This document shows positions 34,328-43,072 of a DNA stretch of 64,000 nucleotides, one piece after another. How positions within the stretch are numbered: the first letter of the stretch is position 1; every line of letters begins with the position of its first letter. The notes under the pieces were generated by a model. The model saw only the letters and a program-made list of their open reading frames with translations. It did not search any database and was not told the origin of the DNA. This DNA is from Nocardia spumae (GTDB lineage Bacteria; Actinomycetota; Actinomycetes; Mycobacteriales; Mycobacteriaceae). Where the stretch lies: NCBI RefSeq assembly GCF_020733635.1, contig NZ_JAJFZL010000001.1:3410001-3474000 (forward strand). The letters run 5' to 3'. The position numbers and the translations under genes are program-made.

Positions 34328-37300
34328 CTACCAGGTGTAGATGTGGCCGGGTGACCAGGTACCGCTGTGGGTCTCCTGGGTGACGGCCGGGGCCGCGGGC
34401 ACCGCCGACGGGTCGATGGGAGTCAGGCGCTGCAGCTCGCCCCAGTCCTGATCCCAGTCGTATTCGAGGTAGGTGGCCAGCGTCTGCGACCGCAGCAACT
34501 GCTGGCTCCAGCCGAGCGGGCCGCCGCCGACGTGGCTCTCCCACATCGTGGTGTCGTGGGCGCCCAGCCGGTTGGGCAGGATGCGCCAGCCCGGTACCTG
34601 GGCGATGCCGTCCTTGTGGTCGAACGGGCGCTGGCATGGGAACTGCAGGCCCACAGCCCAGTCCAGCAGCACCGGCTGTTTCGAACCGACCAGGTCGTTG
34701 AGGGTGTGCGTCTGCGGGATGCGCGGCGGGGTCAGCGCCACCCACCGTTGCGGATCGAGGTTGTGGTCCTTGGCGACGATGCGGATCACGTTGGACTGCG
34801 CGGGAATCCGGTCCAGCGGCACTCGCAGATTGCGCCATGACGGCGCCGGGCCGATGTCGATCGGGGTCACCCGTCCCTGCGGGTGTGCACTCGTCGCGGA
34901 ATCGGTGGTCCCGTACTCGATTTCCACCGGCTCACCGCCGACGTATGCGCCGTCGGGGCCTACCGCCTGGACGCGGCCCGCCGCCGCGATCGAGATGATG
35001 TCGCCGCGGTCGTGCTGATCGGGCAGGCGGTACCAGCCGGTGACGAGGTCGGCGGGCTCCTGTTGCTCGTAGGTCCCGAGTTCCGGTGTGGTCGCCGCGT
35101 CGAGGCCGTAGGGCAGTGGGGCGCCGCCGGTCTGGGTGGCCGAGTCGCCGGCCTGGTTGCCTTTGCCGGACTTGTCGCCGAAGGATTTGGAGATGCTGCT
35201 GGTCTCCTCCTTCTCGTCGGGGGACATGATGTCGCCCACACCGTTGGGCACGAAGCCCCGGGCACCGCCGGTGAAGGTGGAGAACTCGTCACCGACGAGC
35301 GGCGTCATCATCGAGGCGTTGGGGTCGGTCTCGACCATCACCTTGTTCGCCAAGCCGCACGGATTGCCGACCGCGGCATGGATGTTCGAGGAAGCCAGGG
35401 AGAAGCCGGGGTACTGCGTGAGCGCCCCCACGGTGAACGAGACGACCTCGAACACCACCAGGATCGCGGCGGCCGCGGTCAGTGGCGGGAACTTGGCCAG
35501 GCGCCAGGCGCGCGGGGATACCCGGTGCGGGGTGCCGGGTTTCGGCGCCCGCACGTGCCACCAGATCGCGAGCAGCAGGCACAGTGCGGCCACCACCAGG
35601 AATATCCTGCTGAACCCGATGCCGAGGACCGACGGTGACTCGTCCCACCACGGAACGCCGAAACTCGATACCCACCACCACTGGTTGACGCTGGTGAAGA
35701 TCTGCGCCATCGCCAGTGACACCACCGCGGCGAACAACGCTCGATTGCGCGGCGAGCGCATGACCCGAGGCCCCACCGCGACCGCGGTCAGCACCGCGAC
35801 CGCTCCGGCCAATCCGGCGTATACCCCGTTGTGGTGGGTGAACTTCGTCGGCGCGGTCGCCATGAGCACCATGGCCCCGAACGTCACGCCGAGCAGCCGC
35901 CGGGCGGGGCCGGACGCGGTGAACGGGATCCGGCCGCCCTTGCGCAGCAGGACGAATACGCAGACCAGCAGGCCCAGCCACATCGCGACCATGCCGAAGC
36001 GGCGGGCGATGGACCCGTCGGCCGACGGCATGAACAGCCACTGATAGTTCAGGTAGTCGTTGTACCAGGGGTCCGACGGCCCGACGATATTGTGCACGCG
36101 CTGCATCTCCGACATCGCCGAGAGCGGTTCGACGGCGAAGGCGAAGGCCAGCACCAGCATTCCGGACGCCAGCAGCGGTGCCAGCAACGCGCCGTAGGCC
36201 TTGATCCAGGCGCTCGACGACACCGCGGCGCCGGGGCCCGCGCCGGCCATCTCGCGTGCTCGCGGGACGCCGAATCCCACCGCCGAGCGCAGGCCGGCCA
36301 GCAACGGCGCCAGGCAGATGATTCCGGACGGGGCCGCGGTGAAACTGAAGGCGGCGACGAGGATCGCGAGGGCGTACGGCAACAGCCGGTGGGTGGCGAT
36401 GGAGCGTTCCACCAGGCACCAGGTGAGCAATACGCAGACCGCGACCACCGGCTCGGGGCGCAACCCGTTGTTGTAGGGCAGCCACACGGCGAGGAAGGCC
36501 AGCGCGCCCGTCCACACCGCCACCTTGTCGTGGCGCACGGCCACGCCCAGCCGCGGAATCACCTCCCGGCTCAGTGCCAGCCAGGTGACCACGGCCGCCA
36601 GCAGCGTCGGCAACCGCATCCACGGACTCGCGACGCTGATCTCCGACATGTGGGCGATGATGTCGTACGGCGGTGTGCCGACGGGGTTCTCGGGCACGCC
36701 GAAGAAGCGGAAGTAGTTGGCCATATAGCCCGACACCAGTGAGGTGCGCGCCATTCCGAACTGGTAGCCGTCGTCGGAGGTGGTGGCCCCGATGAAGTGC
36801 CACACCAGCAGCGTCGCCCCGACCACCACATCGACACCGGTGAACCGCCACCATCGCTGCGGCAGTAGGCGCCGGAACCGCCGTCCGTCGGTCCGGTCCA
36901 GCCGATACAGTGCCCCCAGGGCGATCAGCGTGAAAGCGACGGCCAGTACTTCGGCGGCCCGCTTGGGGAAGGTCGGCGTGACCGAGAACCGGCTGTCCAC
37001 CTGCGCGACGACCTCGGCGCCGTCGGCTCTGGGGAGATCGCTGAAGATGCCGACCACTTGTGGCCGCCAGTCTCCCGGCGGCAGTACCGACGCTTGGATA
37101 TCCGAGCCGGGCAGGGTGACCTTCGTCGAGCTCATATCGGCGTGCACGGTCAGGGTGCTGTCGGCGACCGCGTCGATCGGGACGCTCAACAGTGACTGAT
37201 TGCGCAGCACCACCTCGAGCAGGGCGGGTTTGCCGCCCTCGGCGGGCCGCACACGGGCGACGAACCCGTATTTCTCGAGCTGCGGCGCGCCGGCGGGCAG

Positions 37301-37612
37301 GGTTGAGGCCAGCACTCCGCCGTGTGCGCTCAGCTGTGCCATCGACCGGCCGGGGAGGGTCGCGTCGAAGGTCAGGGGGGCGTAGGTGACGAGTGGCGCG
37401 TTGATGCTGCGGGTCGAATCCTGTTGTGGCCACGACAGGGTGGTGTGGTCCACCTTCACCGGAAGCAGCGGCACCGCGATGGCGCACAGCGCGCCCAGGA
37501 GCCCGGCGATGAGGGCCACCGGCTTGGCCCAGTGACCGCGATGTCTACTCGCGGTCCCGGGGTCCGCGCCTGCCGTCGGCGCACCGTCCGCCCTCACCAT
37601 CGTGTCGACCAC
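34328..37612 (-). CDS. Emb-family arabinosyltransferase
   Basis: A 1094-residue integral membrane GT-C enzyme of the EmbA/B/C family. An N-terminal membrane segment is followed by an extracytoplasmic domain, then a block of about a dozen helices, and a C-terminal carbohydrate-binding domain ending GTWSPGHIYTW. The catalytic loop motif TSDDGYQFGMARTS is intact, the family's Asp pair and the region around the ethambutol-resistance site. It transfers arabinose from decaprenyl-phosphoryl-arabinose to arabinogalactan or lipoarabinomannan. Assignment to EmbA, B or C cannot be made here. No second emb gene is beside it, unlike the embCAB cluster of mycobacteria. Confidence 0.92.
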   Translation of the reverse strand: MVDTMVRADGAPTAGADPGTASRHRGHWAKPVALIAGLLGALCAIAVPLLPVKVDHTTLSWPQQDSTRSINAPLVTYAPLTFDATLPGRSMAQLSAHGGVLASTLPAGAPQLEKYGFVARVRPAEGGKPALLEVVLRNQSLLSVPIDAVADSTLTVHADMSSTKVTLPGSDIQASVLPPGDWRPQVVGIFSDLPRADGAEVVAQVDSRFSVTPTFPKRAAEVLAVAFTLIALGALYRLDRTDGRRFRRLLPQRWWRFTGVDVVVGATLLVWHFIGATTSDDGYQFGMARTSLVSGYMANYFRFFGVPENPVGTPPYDIIAHMSEISVASPWMRLPTLLAAVVTWLALSREVIPRLGVAVRHDKVAVWTGALAFLAVWLPYNNGLRPEPVVAVCVLLTWCLVERSIATHRLLPYALAILVAAFSFTAAPSGIICLAPLLAGLRSAVGFGVPRAREMAGAGPGAAVSSSAWIKAYGALLAPLLASGMLVLAFAFAVEPLSAMSEMQRVHNIVGPSDPWYNDYLNYQWLFMPSADGSIARRFGMVAMWLGLLVCVFVLLRKGGRIPFTASGPARRLLGVTFGAMVLMATAPTKFTHHNGVYAGLAGAVAVLTAVAVGPRVMRSPRNRALFAAVVSLAMAQIFTSVNQWWWVSSFGVPWWDESPSVLGIGFSRIFLVVAALCLLLAIWWHVRAPKPGTPHRVSPRAWRLAKFPPLTAAAAILVVFEVVSFTVGALTQYPGFSLASSNIHAAVGNPCGLANKVMVETDPNASMMTPLVGDEFSTFTGGARGFVPNGVGDIMSPDEKEETSSISKSFGDKSGKGNQAGDSATQTGGAPLPYGLDAATTPELGTYEQQEPADLVTGWYRLPDQHDRGDIISIAAAGRVQAVGPDGAYVGGEPVEIEYGTTDSATSAHPQGRVTPIDIGPAPSWRNLRVPLDRIPAQSNVIRIVAKDHNLDPQRWVALTPPRIPQTHTLNDLVGSKQPVLLDWAVGLQFPCQRPFDHKDGIAQVPGWRILPNRLGAHDTTMWESHVGGGPLGWSQQLLRSQTLATYLEYDWDQDWGELQRLTPIDPSAVPAAPAVTQETHSGTWSPGHIYTW

Positions 37613-37751
37613 GGTCGCCGATGCTAGCGTGACGCTTCTGTTATCCGCGATTTCGTCTGCCGTTCCTCAGCCTGTGCTCAGGGTCGGCGACGGTGCCCAC
37701 ACCACCGCCCGGACATCTCGATTCGAGTGATACCGTGAGGCAAGCAAATGC

Positions 37752-38546
37752 TTGGTCAAGATCGGGGTGCTGGTGGCGAGTGACTTCGGAGGGCGCCGCG
37801 GTGCGGCGCTGATCGCCGGTGGTACCGGCGGTATCGGCTCGGCCGTCGTCGAACTGCTCGCGCGGCGCGGCAGCGATATCGGATTCACCTATCGGGCGAA
37901 CCGGGAGGGAGCCGAGCTGCTCGCGAACAAGGTCGCCCAGTTCGGCCGTGCCTGCCATATGTGGTCGTTGGATTCGAGCGATCCGGCCGCGATGGCAGCG
38001 GTGGTCTCGGATTTCCGGGAACGGTTCGGTGGTGTGCACACCGTCGTCTATGCCGCCGGCCCGCACGTGCCGATGGTGCATCTGAGCACGGTGTCACCGG
38101 AGCGGTACCGCGACCAGTTGAACGCCGACGCGGTGGCCTTCTTCACCCTGATGCACGCGACCTTGCCGATGCTGCGGGAGTCGCGGGGCGCCGTGGTCGC
38201 GGTGACCACCGCGGCGGTCCGGCGGCACCCGGTTCGCGACGGACTGTCGGCCGGAACCAAGGGGGCCGTGGAAGCGGTGGCGCGCGGCCTGGCGGTCGAG
38301 GAGGGGCGTTTCGGGGTGCGGGTCAACTGCGTGGGGCCGGGCATGCTCACCGATGGAATGGCCGAGCGGCTCATCGAGTCCGGGGATCTGAGCGCCTCGG
38401 CACTCGACGTCGCCCGGGGCAACATCCCGCTGCGCCGGTTCGGCCGCGCGCACGACATCGCCGAGGCCGTCGGATTCCTGGCCTCCGATCGGGCCGGGTT
38501 CATCACCGGTCAGACTCTCGATGTCGACGGCGGATACACGGCCTGA
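37752..38546 (+). CDS. Short-chain dehydrogenase/reductase
   Basis: An SDR of up to 264 residues. ALIAGGTGGIGSAVVELLAR is the cofactor loop, AAG replaces NNAG in YAAGPHVP, and the tail GFITGQTLDVDGGYTA is typical. The active-site Tyr of YxxxK is not obvious: the aligned stretch reads GLSAGTKGAVEAVAR, with Ser-Ala-Gly-Thr-Lys where Tyr would be expected, so catalysis may be altered. The long start is TTG at 37752; GTG at 37773 with gggg upstream is equally plausible. It is convergent with the pentapeptide-repeat gene. Confidence 0.82.
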   Translation: MVKIGVLVASDFGGRRGAALIAGGTGGIGSAVVELLARRGSDIGFTYRANREGAELLANKVAQFGRACHMWSLDSSDPAAMAAVVSDFRERFGGVHTVVYAAGPHVPMVHLSTVSPERYRDQLNADAVAFFTLMHATLPMLRESRGAVVAVTTAAVRRHPVRDGLSAGTKGAVEAVARGLAVEEGRFGVRVNCVGPGMLTDGMAERLIESGDLSASALDVARGNIPLRRFGRAHDIAEAVGFLASDRAGFITGQTLDVDGGYTA

Positions 38547-38556
38547 AGATTTCCCG

Positions 38557-39393
38557 TCAGCCCGCGCGGCATGCCTGCCGTGACGACATCGTGAAGGTGG
38601 CGCCGTCGAAATGAACGGGGACGGTGAATCGCGCCGCGCTGAAGTCGGTGGCTCCGTGGAATCGCGCGCTGTCGAAATATGCCGGGCCGCGAAAGGCGGT
38701 TCGCCGGAACCCGGCATAGTCGGAGAATACGGTCAGTGGGAATTGCGCGGCGACCCGAAAGGTCGCACCGTCGAAGCGCGCGCTGTGGAACCGGGCGCCG
38801 AAGAATCTGGCCGAATCGGCGAACTGCGCGTCGCGAAACCACGCGGTGTCGAATGCGGCCATCTGGAAATGGATTTCGCTGCCGAAAATCGCGCTGTCGA
38901 ACCGGGTCGTGCCGGCCAGCGTCGCGTGTTCGAACACCACGGGGCCGCGGAAGACGGCGGCGGTGAAGTCGGCATCTTCGAGGTGGGCGCCGCGGAAATC
39001 GAAGGTGGCCCGTGACCAGCTGCGGCGGGCGCCACGGCGGACACGATCGGCGATGACGGTCACGATCGCCCGGCGCACGGCCCGGTCGTGGAGGTCGATC
39101 AGCCCCGGTCGGCGCGGAAGCCGGAGATAGCCGCACAGGATGTCGATGCATCGTTGGCGTGGCGCCGGTGCCGACACATCGGCGATGTGGGCGAGAGTGC
39201 GGATCGCGGACAGTTGAGCCGTCCATTCGCCGACATACAGCGTGGCCGCCGCCGAAACGAACCTCTCGTCCGTGTGTTGCCGTAGATATCGAAACCTGTT
39301 GCGCCGGAAGAAGTCGGCCGGATCTGCTTTGTCGATCAGAATATTGTCCGCCGCGGAAGCGGGGACGGAACGCGGCTGTACGAGCACAGCCAT
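38557..39393 (-). CDS. Pentapeptide-repeat protein
   Basis: A 278-residue protein. Residues about 1-130 are a non-repeat region with helical character; residues about 130-270 are pentapeptide repeats in which Phe fills the central position (for example ATFDFRGAHLEDADFTAAVF, then ARFHSARFDGATF), predicting a right-handed quadrilateral beta-helix. MfpA-type members protect DNA gyrase, but the long N-terminal part is unlike MfpA, so no function is assigned. AGGAGGT lies 5 nt before the ATG. A 16-bp near-palindrome lies about 80 bp upstream and may be an operator. Confidence 0.85.
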   Translation of the reverse strand: MAVLVQPRSVPASAADNILIDKADPADFFRRNRFRYLRQHTDERFVSAAATLYVGEWTAQLSAIRTLAHIADVSAPAPRQRCIDILCGYLRLPRRPGLIDLHDRAVRRAIVTVIADRVRRGARRSWSRATFDFRGAHLEDADFTAAVFRGPVVFEHATLAGTTRFDSAIFGSEIHFQMAAFDTAWFRDAQFADSARFFGARFHSARFDGATFRVAAQFPLTVFSDYAGFRRTAFRGPAYFDSARFHGATDFSAARFTVPVHFDGATFTMSSRQACRAG

Positions 39394-39472
39394 TCGAACC
39401 TCCTAAACGTCGTGCAACGCCCAGAAAAGCTCTCTACTCGCTGTCGCGACGATATAGCCGCTCGACATTCGT

Positions 39473-39488
39473 GATAGCGATCGTTATC
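39473..39488. promoter_or_regulatory. Near-perfect 16-bp palindrome upstream of the pentapeptide gene
   Basis: gatagcgatcgttatc is symmetric except for one pair. It lies 80 bp before the pentapeptide-repeat start in a locally AT-richer segment, as expected of a repressor operator. No regulator in the window can be matched to it. Confidence 0.45.
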
Positions 39489-39534
39489 GAAGAGTAATCG
39501 TCGAGCGCGGCGTGCCGACCGGAGGGGTGAGTCG

Positions 39535-40389
39535 TCAGGAGTCTCGGCGGGTGGTGCCCGCCGGTGAGCCGAGTAGGGTGAGGGCCCGCATGCCGAGGGA
39601 GCCGAGCTCGGCGTACGACACGACAGTGAATACGCCCACTGCGTGACGTGACGGACCGAGGCCGTATCGGATCGGTTGTGCGGCAGCGTATCCGGTCTCA
39701 TGGGGGACCGGATGGTGGCTTCCTGTGCGAAGGAGCGTGTGACTGGTGACCGCGGAGTGGAAGGCGGTGCCGTTGCCTTGCTGGCACACCGCCGTCCAGC
39801 GGGCGCGGCGCGGTGCCGATGAGCGTGAGGTCGGTGGCGTAGGCGGTCAGCGCCGGCGCGAGGGCGGCCGCGGCGGTGGGCGTGCGCATCCACAGCTCGA
39901 ATTCCGTTGGGGCCGAAGCGGTGTCGTCGAGATCCGCGGTGGTGCGGGTTTCCCACGGGATGATGTCGAAGCCCGCCTTGTGCTCCGCCGGCGGCAGCGG
40001 CCCGATCGCTGCCCTGGCCTGCTGCTCGGGTTCGGTGTCGGCGGCGTGCAGGGAGATCGACGCGGTGGCGATGACCCCAGAAGGCTGTTCCGCGAGCACT
40101 GGCGCGGTCGCGAAGGTCCGTCCCTGATGGTGGACCTGGGTCCGGTACCGAATTTCCCGGTCGGGCTTCCCCTCTCGCGGAAACAGCGCGTGAACAGATT
40201 CGACGGACTTGTCCGAGCGGGCCGGCTGCGCGGCACGGACGAATTGGCCGAGCAATGGGCCACCGAAGATGCGGTGGTGACCCAGGCACTGATCGGGTCC
40301 GGTGAACGCCGCGATGTCGCGGTCGCCGTCAGCGGCCGGAACCGGTGCGGGTCGAGACAGGCGAGAAGGTCGCTCCACAAATCGGGCAT
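39535..40389 (-). pseudogene. TesB-like acyl-CoA thioesterase with two frameshifts
   Basis: Three minus-strand frames together make a TesB-type (double hot-dog) thioesterase. The N-terminus MPDLWSDLLACLDPHRF is in the frame starting at 40389. The body, AAFTGPDQCLGHHRIFGGPL through LTAYATDLTLIGTAPRPLDG, is in a second frame. CQQGNGTAFHSAVTSHTLL is in a third. The shifts fall near 40330 and 39795. After the third segment the C-terminus no longer resembles the family. Two independent indels make sequencing error unlikely, so the gene is probably dead. A GAGAATG palindrome lies just upstream. Confidence 0.8.
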
Positions 40390-40420
40390 GATCCCGAGCG
40401 TAATCGACCTTCTCGGCTAA

Positions 40421-40435
40421 GAGAATGAAATTCTC
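40421..40435. promoter_or_regulatory. GAGAAT-gaa-ATTCTC palindrome
   Basis: A perfect 6+6 inverted repeat with a 3-nt spacer overlaps the stop of the TetR-type gene and lies 32 bp before the thioesterase ATG. The half-site GAGAATG recurs twice upstream of the TetR gene (41137-41154 and 41209-41226), suggesting operators of that regulator. Confidence 0.55.
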
Positions 40436-41087
40436 ATTCTTGCGCGAAGCCGTGTGCGCAGAAGTTCCAGACCTCGTCGGCGGTGATCGGGTGCGAGGTC
40501 TCCTCGTCGGTGCTGCCGGTGGACTGAGCGGTGAACATCACCGTCTGCATGACCATCGCCGCGGTCCGGCGGGCGTTGAGCTCCTTGCGCATCCGGCCCT
40601 GTTCCTGGGCCTGGTCCATCAATTCCGTGATGAGGCTCAGCAGCGGCGCGTGCGCGATCTCGACCTGGGCCGGATGAGAGACCAGTAGTTGTGGCGCGAA
40701 ATCGGTGAACAGCGGGGGCCGGGCCGTCGGATCGGGCCGGCTCAGCTCGAACAGCAGCTCGATCGTCACGCGCAGTCGGTCCAGGGGGTCGTCCTGGCCG
40801 TCCGCCGCGGCGCGCAGCTGCTCGGCGGTGCGGCTCAGCGCGTCCTCGAACAGCGCCAGCAGCAATTCGTGTTTCCCGTCGAACTGCAGGTAGAAGCTGC
40901 GCAACGACTGCTTGGAGCGGTCCACGACTTCCTGCACGGTGAAGTCGGTGGTGCCCTTTTCGGCGATGATGGCCTGGGCCGCGTCGAGGAAGCGCTGCAC
41001 TCGTTGTTCGGCACGCAATTTCGCGGTCCGGATCGAGCGCTCGACGGCGCGTTGCTTCCAGGCGGGCTCTTCGCTGGGGCTGCTCAC
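40434..41087 (-). CDS. TetR-family transcriptional regulator
   Basis: A 217-residue TetR-type regulator. The helix-turn-helix spans residues about 28-75 (VQRFLDAAQAIIAEKG, then VQEVVDRSKQSLRSFYLQFD). The C-terminal all-helical ligand domain includes LLLALFEDALSRTAEQL and ends FCAHGFAQE. The start is a GTG at 41087. The pairing with a thioesterase gene 44 bp downstream and GAGAATG palindromes on both sides suggests control of lipid genes with autoregulation. The ligand is unknown, probably an acyl-CoA or lipid. Confidence 0.88.
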   Translation of the reverse strand: MSSPSEEPAWKQRAVERSIRTAKLRAEQRVQRFLDAAQAIIAEKGTTDFTVQEVVDRSKQSLRSFYLQFDGKHELLLALFEDALSRTAEQLRAAADGQDDPLDRLRVTIELLFELSRPDPTARPPLFTDFAPQLLVSHPAQVEIAHAPLLSLITELMDQAQEQGRMRKELNARRTAAMVMQTVMFTAQSTGSTDEETSHPITADEVWNFCAHGFAQE

Positions 41088-41136
41088 GATCGACTCGGTC
41101 CTTGGTGATGTGTGCAGAACATGAATGCACTGTACC

Positions 41137-41226
41137 GGAGAATGTCATGTTCCCGGGCGTCGATCTCGGGTGTCCAGATACAAAATTGGAGACTGTTAGA
41201 TTCCAATGCGGAGAATGTTATTCCCG
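41137..41226. promoter_or_regulatory. Operator-like repeats upstream of the TetR gene
   Basis: Two related sites, ggagaatgtcatgttccc (41137-41154) and cggagaatgttattcccg (41209-41226), share GGAGAATGT and a TTCCC right arm. Between them ATTGGA (41185-41190) and TCCAAT (41202-41207) form another perfect inverted repeat. All lie upstream of the GTG at 41087. Confidence 0.45.
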
Positions 41227-41452
41227 CGTCGGTGGGCAGTCTCGCGGCCGGAGCGGCGGTCCCGGATGCTCACCTCGACCTCGGCTGGACCGAACTGACC
41301 GGGGCGGCGGCAGCGGTGGAGCTGGGCATCGTCCTCGAGGAACCGGGCCACGCCACCGATCCCACCCCTACCTGGCGACCATGACGCGATTCGCCCCGCT
41401 GGCAACGGATTTCGCCGATCCTGCCCGCGCGGGCGCCGCGGTGCGCTGGTGA
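41212..41452 (+). pseudogene. Acyl-CoA dehydrogenase N-terminal fragment
   Basis: The plus strand reads LDLGWTELTGAAAAVELGIV LEEPGHATDP in one frame, then PYLATMTRFAPLATDFADPA in another, closing at a TGA at 41452. Together these resemble the N-terminal helical domain of acyl-CoA dehydrogenases (usual pattern: VELGIVLEELGRALAPTPYLAT). No FAD-binding or catalytic part follows. From 41453 to 41667 I see no gene. Confidence 0.6.
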
Positions 41453-41667
41453 AACCGCAGCGCGGCACCGCGCCCGCCTGCTGATCGGCGGGTCTCGAGT
41501 CTCCCGCCGATCGGGCCGGTGCCCCTTCCCGGTCGTGTCGGCTGGCACACTGCAGAGATCCCGGCGAACATCGCGGGGTGATTGCGAGTATCGGCCGGAA
41601 CGGCCGATGCGCGAGGTGCGCCCGGTCGGCATGTGTTCGTCGTCCGGCGGGAGAGTGAGAACCGAAG

Positions 41668-42387
41668 ATGGACGACCACGCGGTGGCCGCAGAGCTCGCC
41701 CGGGAAGCCGGTGAGCTGCTGCTCGAGATTCGTGACCAGGGCGGTGCGGTCGGGGACAAGCGCTCGGACGAACTGTTGCTGAGCCGGCTGGCCGAACTTC
41801 GCCCCGACGACGCGGTGTTGTCGGAGGAGAGCACCGACGATCCGATTCGACTGTCCCGCAGCCGGGTCTGGATCGTCGACCCCCTCGACGGCACCCGCGA
41901 ATACGGTCAGCCCCCGCGCGCGGATTGGGCCGTACACGTGGCCTTGGCCGTCGACGGCCGCGCCGAAATCGGTGCCGTCGCCCTCCCGGTCCCGGGGCTG
42001 GTATTGGAAACCGGTGCGCCTCCGGCGCTTCCACCCGCCCACGACGGGCCGCCGCGCATCGTCGTGTCCCGCAGCCGCCCACCCGCGTGCGTCCACCATC
42101 TCACCGCCGTCCTCGGCGCCGACACCATCCCCATGGGTTCGGCGGGCGCCAAGGCGATGGCAGTCGTCCGCGGCGATGCCGACATCTACGCCCATTCCGG
42201 CGGCCAATACGAATGGGACTCCTGTGCGCCGGTGGCGGTGGCCGCCGCGGCAGGCCTGCACACCTCGCGTCTGGACGGTTCACCGCTGATCTACAACCAG
42301 CCCGATCCGTATCTGCCGGACCTGCTCATCTGCCGTCCGGAGTTGGCGGACCGAGTCCTGGAAGCATTGCGGGACTTCGGAATCTGA
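41668..42387 (+). CDS. cysQ: CysQ-like 3'(2'),5'-bisphosphate nucleotidase
   Basis: A 239-residue inositol monophosphatase-fold enzyme matching M. tuberculosis CysQ (Rv2131c) in order and spacing. All metal-binding motifs are intact: AVLSEES, VWIVDPLDGTREY and YEWDSCAPVAVAAAAG. The SAGAKAMAVVRGDADIYAHS stretch and the end SRLDGSPLIYNQPDPYLPDL are also characteristic. It hydrolyses PAP/PAPS to AMP/APS, supporting sulfate assimilation, and may also act on inositol phosphates. The ATG at 41668 begins the conserved region. It stands alone downstream of gene remnants. Confidence 0.9.
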   Translation: MDDHAVAAELAREAGELLLEIRDQGGAVGDKRSDELLLSRLAELRPDDAVLSEESTDDPIRLSRSRVWIVDPLDGTREYGQPPRADWAVHVALAVDGRAEIGAVALPVPGLVLETGAPPALPPAHDGPPRIVVSRSRPPACVHHLTAVLGADTIPMGSAGAKAMAVVRGDADIYAHSGGQYEWDSCAPVAVAAAAGLHTSRLDGSPLIYNQPDPYLPDLLICRPELADRVLEALRDFGI

Positions 42388-42433
42388 GCGGTACCGCGTC
42401 CGGGACCGTCGGCCGGACAGCCACCGGAACGCG

Positions 42434-42802
42434 TCAGCCGCCAGGTCGAATGCCGGTCGAGATGTCGACGATCACCCGATCCGATGTGACCTCTCGGACC
42501 TTGACGGTGGCACCACCGTCGGTGGATCCCGATTCCCCGACGGGGACGGTCACCTTCTGCCCACCCACCGACAGGGTGACCTGGTTACCCTCGACGGCCA
42601 CGAGTTCGGCGTCCACGCCGAGCACACTCGCCTTGGCGTTGACACCCCGGTCGAAGGTGATCGTGCACCCGTCGACCTTGCATGCGGTGGTGGTACCCGC
42701 ACCGTGCACGGTGCAGGCGGCTGCGGCCAGCACGGTCACGGCGGCGAATACGGGCGTGAGGATCAGCTGTCGAACGAACACCAGGGCACTGTAGACCGAC
42801 AC
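42434..42802 (-). CDS. Small exported protein, possible lipoprotein
   Basis: A 122-residue protein with a hydrophobic N-terminal segment (LILTPVFAAVTVLAAAAC) ending in Cys, so it may be a lipoprotein, although the lipobox is weak (AAAC). The mature part is small and beta-rich, with three further Cys (TTTACKVDGC) and repeated Val-rich strands (GNQVTLSVGGQKVTVPVGES). I do not recognise a family. It is convergent with cysQ, separated by 46 bp. Confidence 0.65.
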   Translation of the reverse strand: MSVYSALVFVRQLILTPVFAAVTVLAAAACTVHGAGTTTACKVDGCTITFDRGVNAKASVLGVDAELVAVEGNQVTLSVGGQKVTVPVGESGSTDGGATVKVREVTSDRVIVDISTGIRPGG

Positions 42803-43072
42803 CGGCGCCTGCGGGTTCCCGATCCGGATCAGACCCTCAGGCCCCTCGGACCCCCAGGCCCCTCAGACCGATCGGGCAGGTGGACCGGGTAGCCGTCGGT
42901 GAGAGCGCCCGCCGCGCGGAGCAGCGGGACCACCGTGGTGGTCGACCGTGCGCTGGAGGCCGGCCGATCATGGCCGAGTTGCACCTGCGGGCGATTCCGA
43001 TTGTGCGATCGTAGAAGCGCACACCCGACATAGGGGGCGATGCGCGTGGTCGTCCTGACGAGGAGGAACGTG

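Noticed and set aside
35289..37487. 732-codon minus-strand ORF in a second frame
   Set aside because: Same strand but different frame from the arabinosyltransferase, which shows the correct membrane helices and SDDGY motif.
41112..41384. 90-codon plus-strand ORF
   Set aside because: Its first third is the TetR promoter region; only the later part resembles acyl-CoA dehydrogenase, so it is reported as a pseudogene fragment rather than a gene.
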